Positions 14,917-24,229 are shown, counted from the stretch's first letter. The stretch: DNA of 64,000 nucleotides from Lutimaribacter salitolerans (GCF_042677865.1 NZ_JBHUDD010000059.1:186001-250000), one strand, 5' to 3'. Numbers and translations are program-made. The notes: generated from the letters alone by a model not told the origin.

Positions 14917-15912
14917 CTACGCCAGTTCAGGCGCAGGCCGGATCATCCCGGTTTCCAGCCCGTCCCAATTGCGGATCGGCGCGTTCAAGAAGGTCTGCGC
15001 CGCCGGATGCGCCGGGTCCAGCATGCCAAGCCTGACCAGGATCGCGGCGATCGCGCATTCCGCCGCGCGGGTGCCGCCATCGACGATCTTGAGCGCGACG
15101 CCAAGCTTGCGTTCGGGGATGATGGCGATGAAAAACGCCTCGGCCCCGGTTTTCAGCGCCACGCGCCCACCACAGGCACGCATCAGTTCGGTGCAGGCGA
15201 GACCTTCGCCGGCCACAAGCTCTGGATGGGTGACCATCGCCTGCGTCAGCGCCGCTGCCGCGCTGGACTGCGTACCTGCGCCGTCACGGGCGGCGGCAAA
15301 GAACGCCATCGCGCGGGCCATGCCGTGCAGGCTGCTGGCAAAGTTGGGGGCCGAACAGCCGTCGATGCCGAACCCCGGCGTGGTTTCTGTTGTCACTTCC
15401 TCGAACGCATCCTTGACGGCGACTTGCACCGGGTGATCCGCCGCCACGTAGTCCGGGCCCGCGCGCAGATGCTTGGCCAGCGTCAGGAAGCCGGCATGCT
15501 TGCCCGAGCAGTTGTTGTGCACGCGATCAGGCGCGCGCCCTTCGCGGATCAAAGCGTCGCGGATCGCGATGTCGCGCGGCTCTTGCGGACCGCAGCAGAA
15601 ATCATCGTCACATTTGCCGATATGCGCCAACCAGCCCTGCACCGCATCCACATGGATTGCCGCGGCGTTGTGCGAGGCGCAGGCCAGCGCCAGCTGCGCC
15701 TGCGTCAGATCATGCGCCGCCGCCGCCCCGCTGGTGATCAGTGGCAGCGCCTGCAACATCTTGGAAGACGAGCGCGGCAGGACCACCGCGCCGGGGTCGC
15801 CCCAGGCCTGCACGATCTGGCCTGTGTCGTCACAAATCACCGCATGACCGCGATGCATGCTCTCCAGAAACGGGCCGCGCCATACCTCGACCATATCAAC
15901 CGCGTTGACCAT
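14917..15912 (-). CDS. L-asparaginase II family protein (thermolabile, rhizobial type)
   Basis: A 331-residue protein of the asparaginase II family (separate from the E. coli type II enzyme). Visible motifs: VEVWRGPFLESMHRGHAVI near 7-25, RSSSKMLQALPL near 47-58, ASHNAAAIH near 78-86 and NNCSGKHAGFL near 129-139. It would hydrolyse asparagine to aspartate and ammonia. I start at ATG 15912, preceded by AAGGGGG; the open frame reaches 40 residues further upstream but those residues look non-coding. It is convergent with the Hint gene (2 bp apart) and divergent from the IalB gene. Confidence 0.85.
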   Translation of the reverse strand: MVNAVDMVEVWRGPFLESMHRGHAVICDDTGQIVQAWGDPGAVVLPRSSSKMLQALPLITSGAAAAHDLTQAQLALACASHNAAAIHVDAVQGWLAHIGKCDDDFCCGPQEPRDIAIRDALIREGRAPDRVHNNCSGKHAGFLTLAKHLRAGPDYVAADHPVQVAVKDAFEEVTTETTPGFGIDGCSAPNFASSLHGMARAMAFFAAARDGAGTQSSAAAALTQAMVTHPELVAGEGLACTELMRACGGRVALKTGAEAFFIAIIPERKLGVALKIVDGGTRAAECAIAAILVRLGMLDPAHPAAQTFLNAPIRNWDGLETGMIRPAPELA

Positions 15913-16078
15913 CTTGGCACCCCCTTCACAACTGTGCGAATTTCCGCCAATGGCCCTTTCGCCGGTAGCGGAATCCACGCTAATGTCGCAATGTCGAGAC
16001 AGGTTGGTGCCGCAATAGCAAAGCGATAACAAGTGGCATCTTGGAATTGAGGCTTAGGAACGGCTGGAGGCTGGTCAT

Positions 16079-16606
16079 ATGGTATTACAGTTTGCAAAAG
16101 GGCTGGCTTGTGCCGCGCTGGTGCTGGCAGGAACGGGCGCTTGGGCGCAGCAGACAAGCGACAACCAGGTTGCCGCCAAAACGGATTGGAGCGTTTTCGA
16201 AGACAGCGATCCCAAGGAATGCTGGGCCGTGACGTCGCCCAAGGAAACGGTGAACACCCGCGATGGCCGCGTCGTGGCCGTGCGGCGGGGCGAGATCCTG
16301 TTCATGGCGTTCTTCCGCCCGGATGCCGATGTAGCCGGGCAGGTCGGATTTACGGGCGGCTATCCCTTTGCGTCAGGCTCGACCGTGAACCTGAACGTCG
16401 ACGGCACCGAGTTCGAACTGTTCACCCAGGGCGAATGGGCCTGGCCCGCATCCGCCTCGGAGGATACCGAGATCATCACGGCGCTCAAGCGTGGCGCAAG
16501 TGCAGTGCTGACCGCGCGCTCATCTCGTGGGACGCAGACAAAGGACACGTTCTCGCTGCTGGGCTTTACCGCCGCGCTGGACGAGGCGCAAAGCCGCTGT
16601 CAGTAA
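16079..16606 (+). CDS. Invasion-associated locus B (IalB) family periplasmic protein
   Basis: A 175-residue secreted protein. It has a signal peptide of about 23 residues ending in GAWA, then a single domain with KECWAVTSPKE near 42-52, FMAFFRPDADVAGQVGFTGG near 71-90 and a C-terminal cysteine in QSRCQ. Two cysteines in the mature part could form a disulfide. IalB family members are common in alphaproteobacteria, and outside Bartonella their role is unclear; the name does not imply pathogenicity. It is a single gene ending in a strong terminator. Confidence 0.75.
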   Translation: MVLQFAKGLACAALVLAGTGAWAQQTSDNQVAAKTDWSVFEDSDPKECWAVTSPKETVNTRDGRVVAVRRGEILFMAFFRPDADVAGQVGFTGGYPFASGSTVNLNVDGTEFELFTQGEWAWPASASEDTEIITALKRGASAVLTARSSRGTQTKDTFSLLGFTAALDEAQSRCQ

Positions 16607-16630
16607 CACGATTTGTCACCGTTGCATGGG

Positions 16631-16658
16631 GCGCCCGGTCATCTCCGGGCGCTTTTTT
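16631..16658 (+). terminator. Rho-independent terminator of the IalB-family gene
   Basis: GCGCCCGG (16631-16638) and CCGGGCGC (16645-16652) form an 8-bp stem with a 6-base loop, followed at once by six T (16653-16658). This is the clearest intrinsic terminator in the window, 24 bp past the stop. Confidence 0.9.
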
Positions 16659-16785
16659 CGTGGGGCTGTCTGAAATGCCACAACCCCCGGATTATCCGCC
16701 TGTTTTTCTGGACGACGCGCATCGCTTTGGGTAACTTGCCCTCAAACCGGGGCGAAAAAGACCCCGCACCTTGAGGCAGTCAATC

Positions 16786-17964
16786 ATGTTTCCCGAGCGG
16801 TTTTCGAACCTACCGGCCTATGCGTTTCCGCGTCTGCGGGCGCTTCTGGATGCGCATCCCGCAGGCGGGCCGGTGCGCCATATGACCATTGGCGAACCCA
16901 AGCACCCGTTCCCCGACTGGGTGGCTGGGATCATTGCGCGCGAAAGCGGCGGTTTTGGCCAGTATCCCCCGAATGACGGCACGCCCGAACTGCGTGCCGC
17001 GATCACCGGCTGGCTGCAGCGCCGCTATGGCGTGACGCTGGACCCGGACACGCAGGTGATGCCCCTGAACGGCACGCGCGAGGGGCTGTACAATGCCTGC
17101 ATGGCGCTGGTGCCCGAGCAGAAGGCCGGGGGCACACCCCTGATCCTGATGCCCAACCCGTTTTATCAGGTCTACATGATCGGCGCGATTTCGGTTCTGG
17201 CGGAGCCGGTTTTCGTGCCCGCCACCCGTGAAACCGGCTATCTGCCGGATTATGCCGGCTTGCCAGCGGATGTTCTGAACCGGGTGGCGGCGGCCTATAT
17301 CTGCTCGCCCGCGAATCCGCAGGGGGCGGTGGCCAGCCGGGCCTATTGGACCGACCTGATCGCGCTGGCGGAAAAGTATGATTTCCAGATCTTCGCGGAT
17401 GAATGTTACTCCGAGATCTATCGCGGCGATGCGCCTGTCGGGGCGCTGGACGTGGCTGCAAGCGTGGGCGCGCATCCGGATCGCGTGGTGGTGTTCCATT
17501 CGCTCTCCAAGCGGTCGAACCTGCCGGGCCTGCGCTCGGGCTTTGTGGCCGGGGGCGCTGCCAGCATCGCGCGGATGAAGCAGCTTCGCGCCTATGCCGG
17601 TGCGCCGCTGCCGCTGCCGCTGCAACGCGCCGCCGAGGCGGTCTGGACCGACGAGGCGCATGTGACCGAAAACCGCGCGCTCTATGCGGAAAAGTATATC
17701 GTCGCGGATCAGGTTTTCGCGGGCATCAACAGCTATCAGGGCCCCGAGGCGGGGTTTTTCCTGTGGCTGCCCGTGGATGACGGCGAAGAGGCCACGCTGA
17801 AGGCATGGCGCGAGACCGGCGTGCGGGTGCTGCCCGGCGCCTACCTTGGCCGCGACACCGATCAGGGCAACCCGGGGCGCGGTTACATACGCGTGGCGAT
17901 GGTGGCTCCGATGGATGAAACGCGCGACGGCTTGATCGCGCTGCGCGACTGCATTTACGGCTAA
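16786..17964 (+). CDS. Class I/II PLP-dependent aminotransferase
   Basis: A 392-residue fold type I aminotransferase. Signs: NGTREGLYNACMAL near 96-109, NPFYQVY near 121-127, CSPANPQGA near 171-179, FADECYSEIYRGD near 203-215, and the PLP lysine in HSLSKRSNLPGLRSGF near 236-251. Family members close to this one are often annotated as N-succinyldiaminopimelate aminotransferase (DapC-like), but the substrate cannot be settled here. I use ATG 16786; a TTG five codons earlier is the alternative. ftsK follows after 30 bp and may be co-transcribed. Confidence 0.85.
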   Translation: MFPERFSNLPAYAFPRLRALLDAHPAGGPVRHMTIGEPKHPFPDWVAGIIARESGGFGQYPPNDGTPELRAAITGWLQRRYGVTLDPDTQVMPLNGTREGLYNACMALVPEQKAGGTPLILMPNPFYQVYMIGAISVLAEPVFVPATRETGYLPDYAGLPADVLNRVAAAYICSPANPQGAVASRAYWTDLIALAEKYDFQIFADECYSEIYRGDAPVGALDVAASVGAHPDRVVVFHSLSKRSNLPGLRSGFVAGGAASIARMKQLRAYAGAPLPLPLQRAAEAVWTDEAHVTENRALYAEKYIVADQVFAGINSYQGPEAGFFLWLPVDDGEEATLKAWRETGVRVLPGAYLGRDTDQGNPGRGYIRVAMVAPMDETRDGLIALRDCIYG

Positions 17965-17994
17965 AAACAAGAACCGAAAAGGACGAGGCGAGGC

Positions 17995-20958
17995 ATGGCA
18001 TATCAGACACGGGGACGCGATCCGCTGTTCGACAGCGACATGGCCCAGGCGATCGAAAAGCGCGGCAAGGAACTGCTGGGGATCACCCTGCTGGTTCTGG
18101 CTGCTGCCGCCGCCGCCATGGTCATCAGCTATCACCCCGAGGATCCGTCGTTCCTGTCGGCCACCGATCAGCCGGTTCAGAACTGGCTGGGCCGGTTCGG
18201 TGCGTCGATCGCCGCGCCCCTGTTCATGATCGTGGGCTGGGCCGCATGGGGCCTGCCCATCGTGATGGGGGCCTGGGGCCTGCGACTGGTGGTGCATCGC
18301 GGGGCCGAGCGCGCGCTGGGTCGTCTGATCTTTGCGCCGATCTGGATCGCGGTTCTGGCGCTTTATGCCGCCTCGCTGGCGCCGGGGGCGGATTGGGCGC
18401 AGACGCATTCCTTTGGTCTGGGCGGGCTGTTCGGCGACACGGTTCTGGGGGCCCTTCTGGGCATCCTGCCGGTCAGCGCCACCCTCGGCCTCAAGTTTGT
18501 CTCGCTGCTGCTGGGCGCGGCCATGCTGGTGATGGCCGCGTTCGTTCTGGGCTTTATCCTGACCGAATTGCGCCACATCGCGCGGTTTCTGACGGTCGGG
18601 ATGATCGTCAGCTATGCCAACCTGATGCGCCTGCTGGGGCACGGTGCCAGCGGTGCCGTGCGCACGGCGCAGACCTTGCAGGCGCGCGCGGCGGAACGCC
18701 GTGCGGAACGCGCCCGCGAGGCCGCCGAGGCCGCTGAATGGGCCGCCGCACAAGAGGCCGTGGCCCCGCCCGCCGCAAGGGTGCGGCGCTCGGAACCCGT
18801 GTTTCATCCAGTGGAACCGGACATGCCGCAGGCCGAGCCCGAACCCCTTCGCGGTGGCCTGTTTGCCCGCATGCCCGGGCTGATGCGACGCCCGGAAACC
18901 ATGCCCGAACCCGAGCTTGTCACCCCCGAGCCCGTTGCCGAAGAGGGCGAGATGCCCGGCGACGATCGCATCAGGGCCAAGATCGCCGATGTGATCAAAA
19001 GCCGCGCGCGGGTGGGGCCGGCCATGGTCGCTGCCGCGCCGCTGACCAAAGGGCGCGGGCGCGGGCCTGATCCGCTGTTGCTGAACACCACGCGCCCCGC
19101 GCCGGGCGGCCTGCCGCCCGAACCGCCGCTGACCGCCGCGCATGCGCCGCAGTCGGCCCCGGCACCACGCCTGACCGTGACACAGCCACAGCCCGTTATT
19201 GCCCCGGCACCACAGGCCTACACGCCCTTTGCGGATGATGAAGATGACGACCTGATGGATGCCGATGATATGCCGGACACCGGCCTGCCGCTGCACCAGC
19301 AGACCACCCCGCAATTCACCATCCCCGTGGCCGAGCCGCGCAAGGTGGTGCAGCATCCGATCCGCAAACCGATGCAGCCGTCGACCCGCGCCCGCGCCGA
19401 GGCACAGCCGACCCTGCCGCTGGAGGATCGCGCTGCCGTTGAATACGACCTGCCGCCGCTGTCGCTGCTTGCCAGCCCGGAAACGGTGCAGCGCCTGCAC
19501 CTGTCCGATGAGGCGTTGGAGGAAAACGCGCGGATGCTGGAAACCGTGCTGGATGACTATGGCGTCAAGGGCGAGATCGTCAGCGTCCGCCCCGGCCCCG
19601 TTGTCACCATGTACGAGCTGGAACCGGCCCCGGGCCTCAAGGCCAGCCGCGTGATCGGTCTGGCCGATGACATCGCGCGCAGCATGTCGGCCCTGTCGGC
19701 GCGTGTGTCCACCGTGCCGGGGCGCAGCGTGATCGGCATCGAACTTCCGAACGATCACCGCGAGATGGTGAATTTCCGCGAGGTGCTGTCGAGCCGCGAC
19801 TATGGCGACGGCAATCAGAAACTGCCGCTGGCGCTGGGCAAGGACATCGGCGGCGATCCTGTCGTGGCGAACCTGTCAAAGATGCCGCACCTTCTGATCG
19901 CGGGCACCACCGGCTCGGGCAAGTCGGTGGCGATCAACACCATGATCCTGTCGCTGCTCTACAAGCTGACGCCGGATGAATGCCGCCTGATCATGATCGA
20001 CCCCAAGATGCTGGAACTGTCGGTCTATGACGGCATCCCCCACCTTCTGTCGCCCGTTGTGACCGACCCCAAAAAGGCGGTTGTCGCCCTGAAATGGGTC
20101 GTGGGCGAGATGGAAGAGCGGTATCGCAAGATGTCCAAGATGGGCGTCCGCAACATCGACGGCTATAACAGTCGCGTCGCCGATGCATTGGCCAAGGGCG
20201 AGATGTTCAGCCGCACGGTGCAGACCGGGTTCGACGATGAAACCGGCGAACCCGTGTTCGAAACCGAAGAGCTGATGCCCGAAAAGATGCCGTTCATCGT
20301 GGTGATCGTCGACGAGATGGCCGACCTGATGATGGTCGCGGGCAAGGAGATCGAGGCCTGCATCCAGCGTCTGGCGCAGATGGCGCGCGCCTCCGGCATC
20401 CACCTGATCATGGCCACGCAGCGCCCGTCGGTCGATGTGATCACCGGCACGATCAAGGCGAACTTTCCCACGCGTATCAGCTTTCAGGTGACGTCCAAGA
20501 TCGACAGCCGCACCATCCTGGGCGAGCAGGGTGCCGAGCAACTGCTGGGTCAGGGCGACATGCTGTACATGGCGGGTGGGGCCAAGATCATCCGCTGCCA
20601 TGCGCCCTTCGTGTCGGATGAAGAGGTCGAAGAGATCGTGAACCATTTGAAATCCTATGGCCCGCCCGAATATATCGGGGGTGTGGTCGAAGGGCCGGAT
20701 GATGACCGGGCCGACAATATCGACGCGGTTCTGGGCCTGAACACCGGTGGCAACACCGGGGGCGAGGATGCGCTGTATGATCAGGCGGTCGGGATTGCGA
20801 TCAAGGATCGCAAATGCTCGACCTCGTATATCCAGCGCAAACTGGGCATCGGCTACAACAAGGCCGCCCGGCTGGTCGAACAGATGGAGGACGAGGGCAT
20901 CGTCAGCGCCGCCAATCACGTCGGCAAGCGCGAAATTCTGGTGCCCGAGCAGCAGTAA
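17995..20958 (+). CDS. ftsK: DNA translocase FtsK
   Basis: A 987-residue protein acting at the division septum to pump and segregate chromosome termini. The N-terminal region has four hydrophobic spans (about residues 27-45, 75-100, 112-130, 165-190). A long Ala/Pro/Arg/Glu-rich linker fills about 220-470. The motor follows, with Walker A GTTGSGKS near 637-644 and Walker B VIVDEMADLMM near 775-785. It ends in the winged-helix gamma domain (CSTSYIQRKLGIGYNKAARL near 942-961) that reads KOPS sites. Length and order are standard. Confidence 0.97.
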   Translation: MAYQTRGRDPLFDSDMAQAIEKRGKELLGITLLVLAAAAAAMVISYHPEDPSFLSATDQPVQNWLGRFGASIAAPLFMIVGWAAWGLPIVMGAWGLRLVVHRGAERALGRLIFAPIWIAVLALYAASLAPGADWAQTHSFGLGGLFGDTVLGALLGILPVSATLGLKFVSLLLGAAMLVMAAFVLGFILTELRHIARFLTVGMIVSYANLMRLLGHGASGAVRTAQTLQARAAERRAERAREAAEAAEWAAAQEAVAPPAARVRRSEPVFHPVEPDMPQAEPEPLRGGLFARMPGLMRRPETMPEPELVTPEPVAEEGEMPGDDRIRAKIADVIKSRARVGPAMVAAAPLTKGRGRGPDPLLLNTTRPAPGGLPPEPPLTAAHAPQSAPAPRLTVTQPQPVIAPAPQAYTPFADDEDDDLMDADDMPDTGLPLHQQTTPQFTIPVAEPRKVVQHPIRKPMQPSTRARAEAQPTLPLEDRAAVEYDLPPLSLLASPETVQRLHLSDEALEENARMLETVLDDYGVKGEIVSVRPGPVVTMYELEPAPGLKASRVIGLADDIARSMSALSARVSTVPGRSVIGIELPNDHREMVNFREVLSSRDYGDGNQKLPLALGKDIGGDPVVANLSKMPHLLIAGTTGSGKSVAINTMILSLLYKLTPDECRLIMIDPKMLELSVYDGIPHLLSPVVTDPKKAVVALKWVVGEMEERYRKMSKMGVRNIDGYNSRVADALAKGEMFSRTVQTGFDDETGEPVFETEELMPEKMPFIVVIVDEMADLMMVAGKEIEACIQRLAQMARASGIHLIMATQRPSVDVITGTIKANFPTRISFQVTSKIDSRTILGEQGAEQLLGQGDMLYMAGGAKIIRCHAPFVSDEEVEEIVNHLKSYGPPEYIGGVVEGPDDDRADNIDAVLGLNTGGNTGGEDALYDQAVGIAIKDRKCSTSYIQRKLGIGYNKAARLVEQMEDEGIVSAANHVGKREILVPEQQ

Positions 20959-21038
20959 GCCGCCGAATGACACACCCGTCGCGTGAACGTGACGGGGGGC
21001 ATCTGGTGCGCGCGGCGGGAAGGGATTATTTTGATGTC

Positions 21039-21641
21039 ATGATACAGCGTTTTCTCATCGCCGCGGCCCTGACGGTCGCAACCGCCCTGCCCGCCGCCGC
21101 CGAAAGGCTGTCGCTGGCGGAAATCTCGCGCTATCTGAACCAGCTTCAGACGGCGCAGGGGGCCTTTACCCAGATCAACGATGACGGCACGATCGACACC
21201 GGCACGATCTATATCAAGCGTCCGGGCCGCGCGCGGTTCGAATACGCCGCACCCAATCCGGCCTTGGTTCTGGCAGGCGCCGGCAGCGTGGCGGTTTTCG
21301 ATGGCCGGTCGAACACCGGCCCGGATGTCTATCCGCTGAACCAGACGCCGCTGTCGATCATTCTGGCGGAAAATGTCGATCTGACGCGGGATCGCATGGT
21401 GGTCGGGCACACATCCGATGCGAACACCACGACCGTGACCGCGCAAGACCCCGACAACCCCGAATACGGCAACATCCAGCTGGTGTTCACCGGCAACCCG
21501 ACCGAGCTGCGCCAATGGAAGATCGACGATGGCAGCGGCAGCACGACAACCGTGGTGCTGGGTGAAATGCGCGTCGGTGCCAGCATCAGCAACCGTCAGT
21601 TCGACATCCGGCGCGAGGCGGACCGCCGCGGCAACCGTTAA
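21039..21641 (+). CDS. lolA: Outer-membrane lipoprotein carrier protein LolA
   Basis: A 200-residue periplasmic chaperone that carries lipoproteins from the LolCDE exporter to the outer membrane. A signal peptide covers residues 1-21 (cut after PAAA). Then come the typical SLAEISRYLNQLQTAQGAFT near 24-43, IYIKRPGRARFEY near 58-70 and SIILAENVDL near 106-115. It lies 80 bp after ftsK, a common neighbour. Start ATG 21039 is chosen because it begins the signal peptide. The TAA stop lies in TTAA, shared with the convergent 4Fe-4S gene. Confidence 0.88.
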   Translation: MIQRFLIAAALTVATALPAAAERLSLAEISRYLNQLQTAQGAFTQINDDGTIDTGTIYIKRPGRARFEYAAPNPALVLAGAGSVAVFDGRSNTGPDVYPLNQTPLSIILAENVDLTRDRMVVGHTSDANTTTVTAQDPDNPEYGNIQLVFTGNPTELRQWKIDDGSGSTTTVVLGEMRVGASISNRQFDIRREADRRGNR

Positions 21642-22615
21642 TCCCGGCTGGCCCGGCGGGCCAGCTTCGCGGCAAGGTTCAGGCCAACACCGGGGCGCGA
21701 CCACGGGCATACCGCGATGCAGATGCCGCAGCCGTTGGTTTCGTTGAAAAACGGCAGGCACCTGTCGAAATCCACGTACCATTTCTCGGTGCCGCGCACG
21801 GTCTGCTTTTCCGGGGCGATGGCCACCGGCGGGCAGGCATCTTCGCAAATGCGGCATGCGGCGCAAAACCCGTCGATCCCGAAATCGCGCCGAGGCGTCG
21901 GCGCAAAGGGCACATCGGTCAGCACCGCCGCCAGCCGGAAAGACGCGCCGAATTCCGGGTTGATCAGGCTGCCATGCTTGCCCAACTCACCAAAGCCACA
22001 TTCCAGCGCGGGCGGGATCAGCGTCAGCTTGCCGGTCAGCGACCCCGCCAGCGGCTCGGCGGCCCACCCGTGATCGCGCAGCCAGTTGGCGACCGCCTTG
22101 GCCGCCCCGGCGGCGCGTCCGTACTGGCGCATCACCTCGCCGCCCGCCTCGGGGTTGGGTGCCTTGGAGATTTCGCCATAGTCATGCTGGACACCCAGCA
22201 TGATGACACGCGACTGGGTCACCTCGTGATGGTCGAACACCCATTCGGGCCGCATCTCGGCCACGCCGGTCATTTCGCATAGACCGTCCTGCACGAACTG
22301 GTCCAGTGCCGCGGTCCAGTCGTCCGGGCTGCGCGGGATTTGAGTCTCGGCAACCTCGCGCATCGGCTGATCCAGGATCACCTGACGCTCGGCCCGCGCG
22401 CGGATCAGGGCGGGGTGATCGGCATTCACACTATAGAACCAGCGCTGCATCTGCCCGTGCGGGATGGTATCGGGATCGGGTGCCCAATAGACCATGTGCG
22501 GACGGCGCTGTTGATCCTCGCCCAGACCGTTGATCGTATTGCCGGATACCTCGGGCACCAGCGCCTGTTGTTCAGGCTTGGGGGTGAAGGGGCGATAGGG
22601 GCTTTGGCGTGTCAT
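21638..22615 (-). CDS. 4Fe-4S double-cluster protein, reductive dehalogenase/QueG-like
   Basis: A 325-residue protein with a C-terminal ferredoxin module of two clusters: CAACRICEDACPP near 252-264, then a cysteine in FDRCLPF near 286 and CGICIAVCPW near 297-306. The preceding region (VIMLGVQHDYGEI near 136-148, GSLTGKLTLIPPALECGFGE near 195-214, KHGSLINPEFGASFRLAAV near 217-235) has the layout of the cobamide-binding domain of QueG and respiratory reductive dehalogenases. It is shorter than QueG and lacks its HEAT repeats, so I do not call queG. No twin-arginine signal is seen at the N-terminus. It overlaps lolA by four bases tail to tail. Confidence 0.65.
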   Translation of the reverse strand: MTRQSPYRPFTPKPEQQALVPEVSGNTINGLGEDQQRRPHMVYWAPDPDTIPHGQMQRWFYSVNADHPALIRARAERQVILDQPMREVAETQIPRSPDDWTAALDQFVQDGLCEMTGVAEMRPEWVFDHHEVTQSRVIMLGVQHDYGEISKAPNPEAGGEVMRQYGRAAGAAKAVANWLRDHGWAAEPLAGSLTGKLTLIPPALECGFGELGKHGSLINPEFGASFRLAAVLTDVPFAPTPRRDFGIDGFCAACRICEDACPPVAIAPEKQTVRGTEKWYVDFDRCLPFFNETNGCGICIAVCPWSRPGVGLNLAAKLARRASRD

Positions 22616-22658
22616 GCGCGCAGCCTAGCCTGACAGGCGCAGGTCGCAAAGCCCTGCC

Positions 22659-23618
22659 TTACGTTCCCAGAAGGGCCACGTTGTCCAGCGTCAGCCCCGC
22701 CTCGACCGCGACCGAAAGGATAGGAACCCCGTTGAGCATCAGCGCCACGCGTGTCTCATCGGTGGCATCAGGACCAAGCGCCAGCACCGGATCGGCCCCA
22801 TCCAAGTCATAGACCACGACGATCTGGTCCTCGGCCGGATCAAAGCTGTGAAGCGTGACCGCATCCGTGATCCAGTCGCCCACCAGAATGGTATCGCTCC
22901 CCTCGCCCGGATCGACATGATCGCCGCTACCCGCCTCGATCACATCGTCGCCCGCGCCGCCGTTCAGGTAATCGACAGCCCCGTCACCGCGTCCCGTCAT
23001 GGTGTCGTTCCCGGCACCACCAAACAAGGCGTCAGGGCCGGGTCCGCCATCCAGCACGTCATCGCCCAGACCGCCCAGCAGGGTGTCGGCCCCCTCGCCC
23101 CCCAGCAGCGTGTCCGCCCCGTCACCGCCGATCAGGCTGTCGTCACCGGCATCACCAGACAGCAGGTCATCGCCCGGCCCGCCAAACAGGGTGTCATGGC
23201 CTGTTCCCCCCAACAGGGTGTCATTTCCCGCGCCGCCACGCAGCGTATCGTCGCCCGCATCGCCCATCAGGCTGTCATCGCCATCCTGCCCGTGCAGATC
23301 ATCGTTGCCAGCCCCGCCGAACAAGGTGTCATCGCCCGCGCCACCACCGATCTCATCCACGCCACGGCCGCCGGTCAGCCGGTCGTCACCATCGCCGCCC
23401 ACCAGCGTCTGGTCACCGGTGATCAAATCGGATGCTGCGTCGTGCGCCAGATCCCCGGCCCAATCCGATCCGGGCGCATCCGGGATATCCGTGTCGCCAA
23501 GATCATCGGACCCCGGTGGCACAACGCCCACAAAGGCCGCGCTGGCCAGCATCAGGCCAAGCAGGCTTGCAATCATCAACATGTCCCACGTCCCACCAAA
23601 CAAAGGCCCCCGGCGCAT
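22659..23618 (-). CDS. RTX-type calcium-binding repeat protein with N-terminal hydrophobic segment
   Basis: A 319-residue acidic protein. Residues 13-33 are hydrophobic (LMIASLLGLMLASAAFVGVV), acting as a signal or anchor. Residues 74-208 hold fifteen uninterrupted nonapeptides of the GGxGxDxLx type, which form a calcium-binding beta roll; a further repeat unit follows after a short break. The last 90 residues are a non-repeat cap. No type I secretion genes are adjacent, and an N-terminal hydrophobic segment is atypical for type I substrates. It lies between the 4Fe-4S gene and DUF1643, all on the minus strand. Confidence 0.8.
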   Translation of the reverse strand: MRRGPLFGGTWDMLMIASLLGLMLASAAFVGVVPPGSDDLGDTDIPDAPGSDWAGDLAHDAASDLITGDQTLVGGDGDDRLTGGRGVDEIGGGAGDDTLFGGAGNDDLHGQDGDDSLMGDAGDDTLRGGAGNDTLLGGTGHDTLFGGPGDDLLSGDAGDDSLIGGDGADTLLGGEGADTLLGGLGDDVLDGGPGPDALFGGAGNDTMTGRGDGAVDYLNGGAGDDVIEAGSGDHVDPGEGSDTILVGDWITDAVTLHSFDPAEDQIVVVYDLDGADPVLALGPDATDETRVALMLNGVPILSVAVEAGLTLDNVALLGT

Positions 23619-23697
23619 AATCGCATGCGGGGGGCCAGTTCGGTCAATTGCATTCGCTGCCGGTGGTTAACGCGGGTCCGTGGCGCGGCGGTCGGTG

Positions 23698-24228
23698 TCA
23701 GTCAGGCGATCCGCCGCGACCCGGCAGCCACAGTTCGGGCTGCTGCGTATAGGAGATGTAAAGCGGGTGTTTCGGATGCCCGCCCTGCGTCAGACCAAGG
23801 TGATGCACCGCGCGACCTGATGCCTGCAACAGATCGGCAACCTGAGCACCCCGCCCCAGATGGGCCCCATGGCTGCCCCAGGCCGCGATGATCTGATCGG
23901 CCCACGGGCAACTGTCGGCAATCGCCGCATCATTGGCGGGACCGACCGGATCGGCGACGGCGCGCATCTTTTTCGGGTCGGTGTCGCGCCAGGCAAAGAT
24001 GTTCGTCACCCGGAACCCTCCGAACCCCAGAGCCCGCGCCCGGCGTTCGCAGCGTTCGACCGTGGGGTCGTTCTGTACCTCGGTCGCGGTCGAGGGGTTC
24101 AGCATGATGAACAACGCCCTGCGCCCCGTCGGCTCCCACACCCGCGTCAGCAGATAGCGATACCGCTCGCAATCGGAATAGACGGCGGTGGACAGCGCAT
24201 CGCCCTTCTGAAACTCGCGCGTGATCAT
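23698..24228 (-). CDS. DUF1643 domain protein
   Basis: A 176-residue protein of unknown biochemical role. The family pattern is visible: RYLLTRVW near 23-30, ALFIMLNPSTA near 38-48, PTVERCERRARALGFGGFRVTNIFAWR in parts of 54-80, and a late AWGSHGAH near 115-122. I start at ATG 24228, one base beyond the truB stop (24230-24232), because this gives the family's usual length; the open frame continues upstream inside truB. It is probably translationally coupled to truB. Confidence 0.8.
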   Translation of the reverse strand: MITREFQKGDALSTAVYSDCERYRYLLTRVWEPTGRRALFIMLNPSTATEVQNDPTVERCERRARALGFGGFRVTNIFAWRDTDPKKMRAVADPVGPANDAAIADSCPWADQIIAAWGSHGAHLGRGAQVADLLQASGRAVHHLGLTQGGHPKHPLYISYTQQPELWLPGRGGSPD

Positions 24229-24229
24229 G

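Noticed and set aside
16810..19758. Very long open frame on the minus strand opposite the aminotransferase and ftsK
   Set aside because: Its composition (His/Arg/Gly-rich, no domain) is that of a high-GC antisense shadow; ftsK and the aminotransferase on the plus strand have full family motifs.
22848..23891. Plus-strand frame and CRISPR-like regular DNA repeats over the RTX gene
   Set aside because: The 27-base periodicity is explained by the coding nonapeptide repeats; there are no spacers of constant length between identical repeats.
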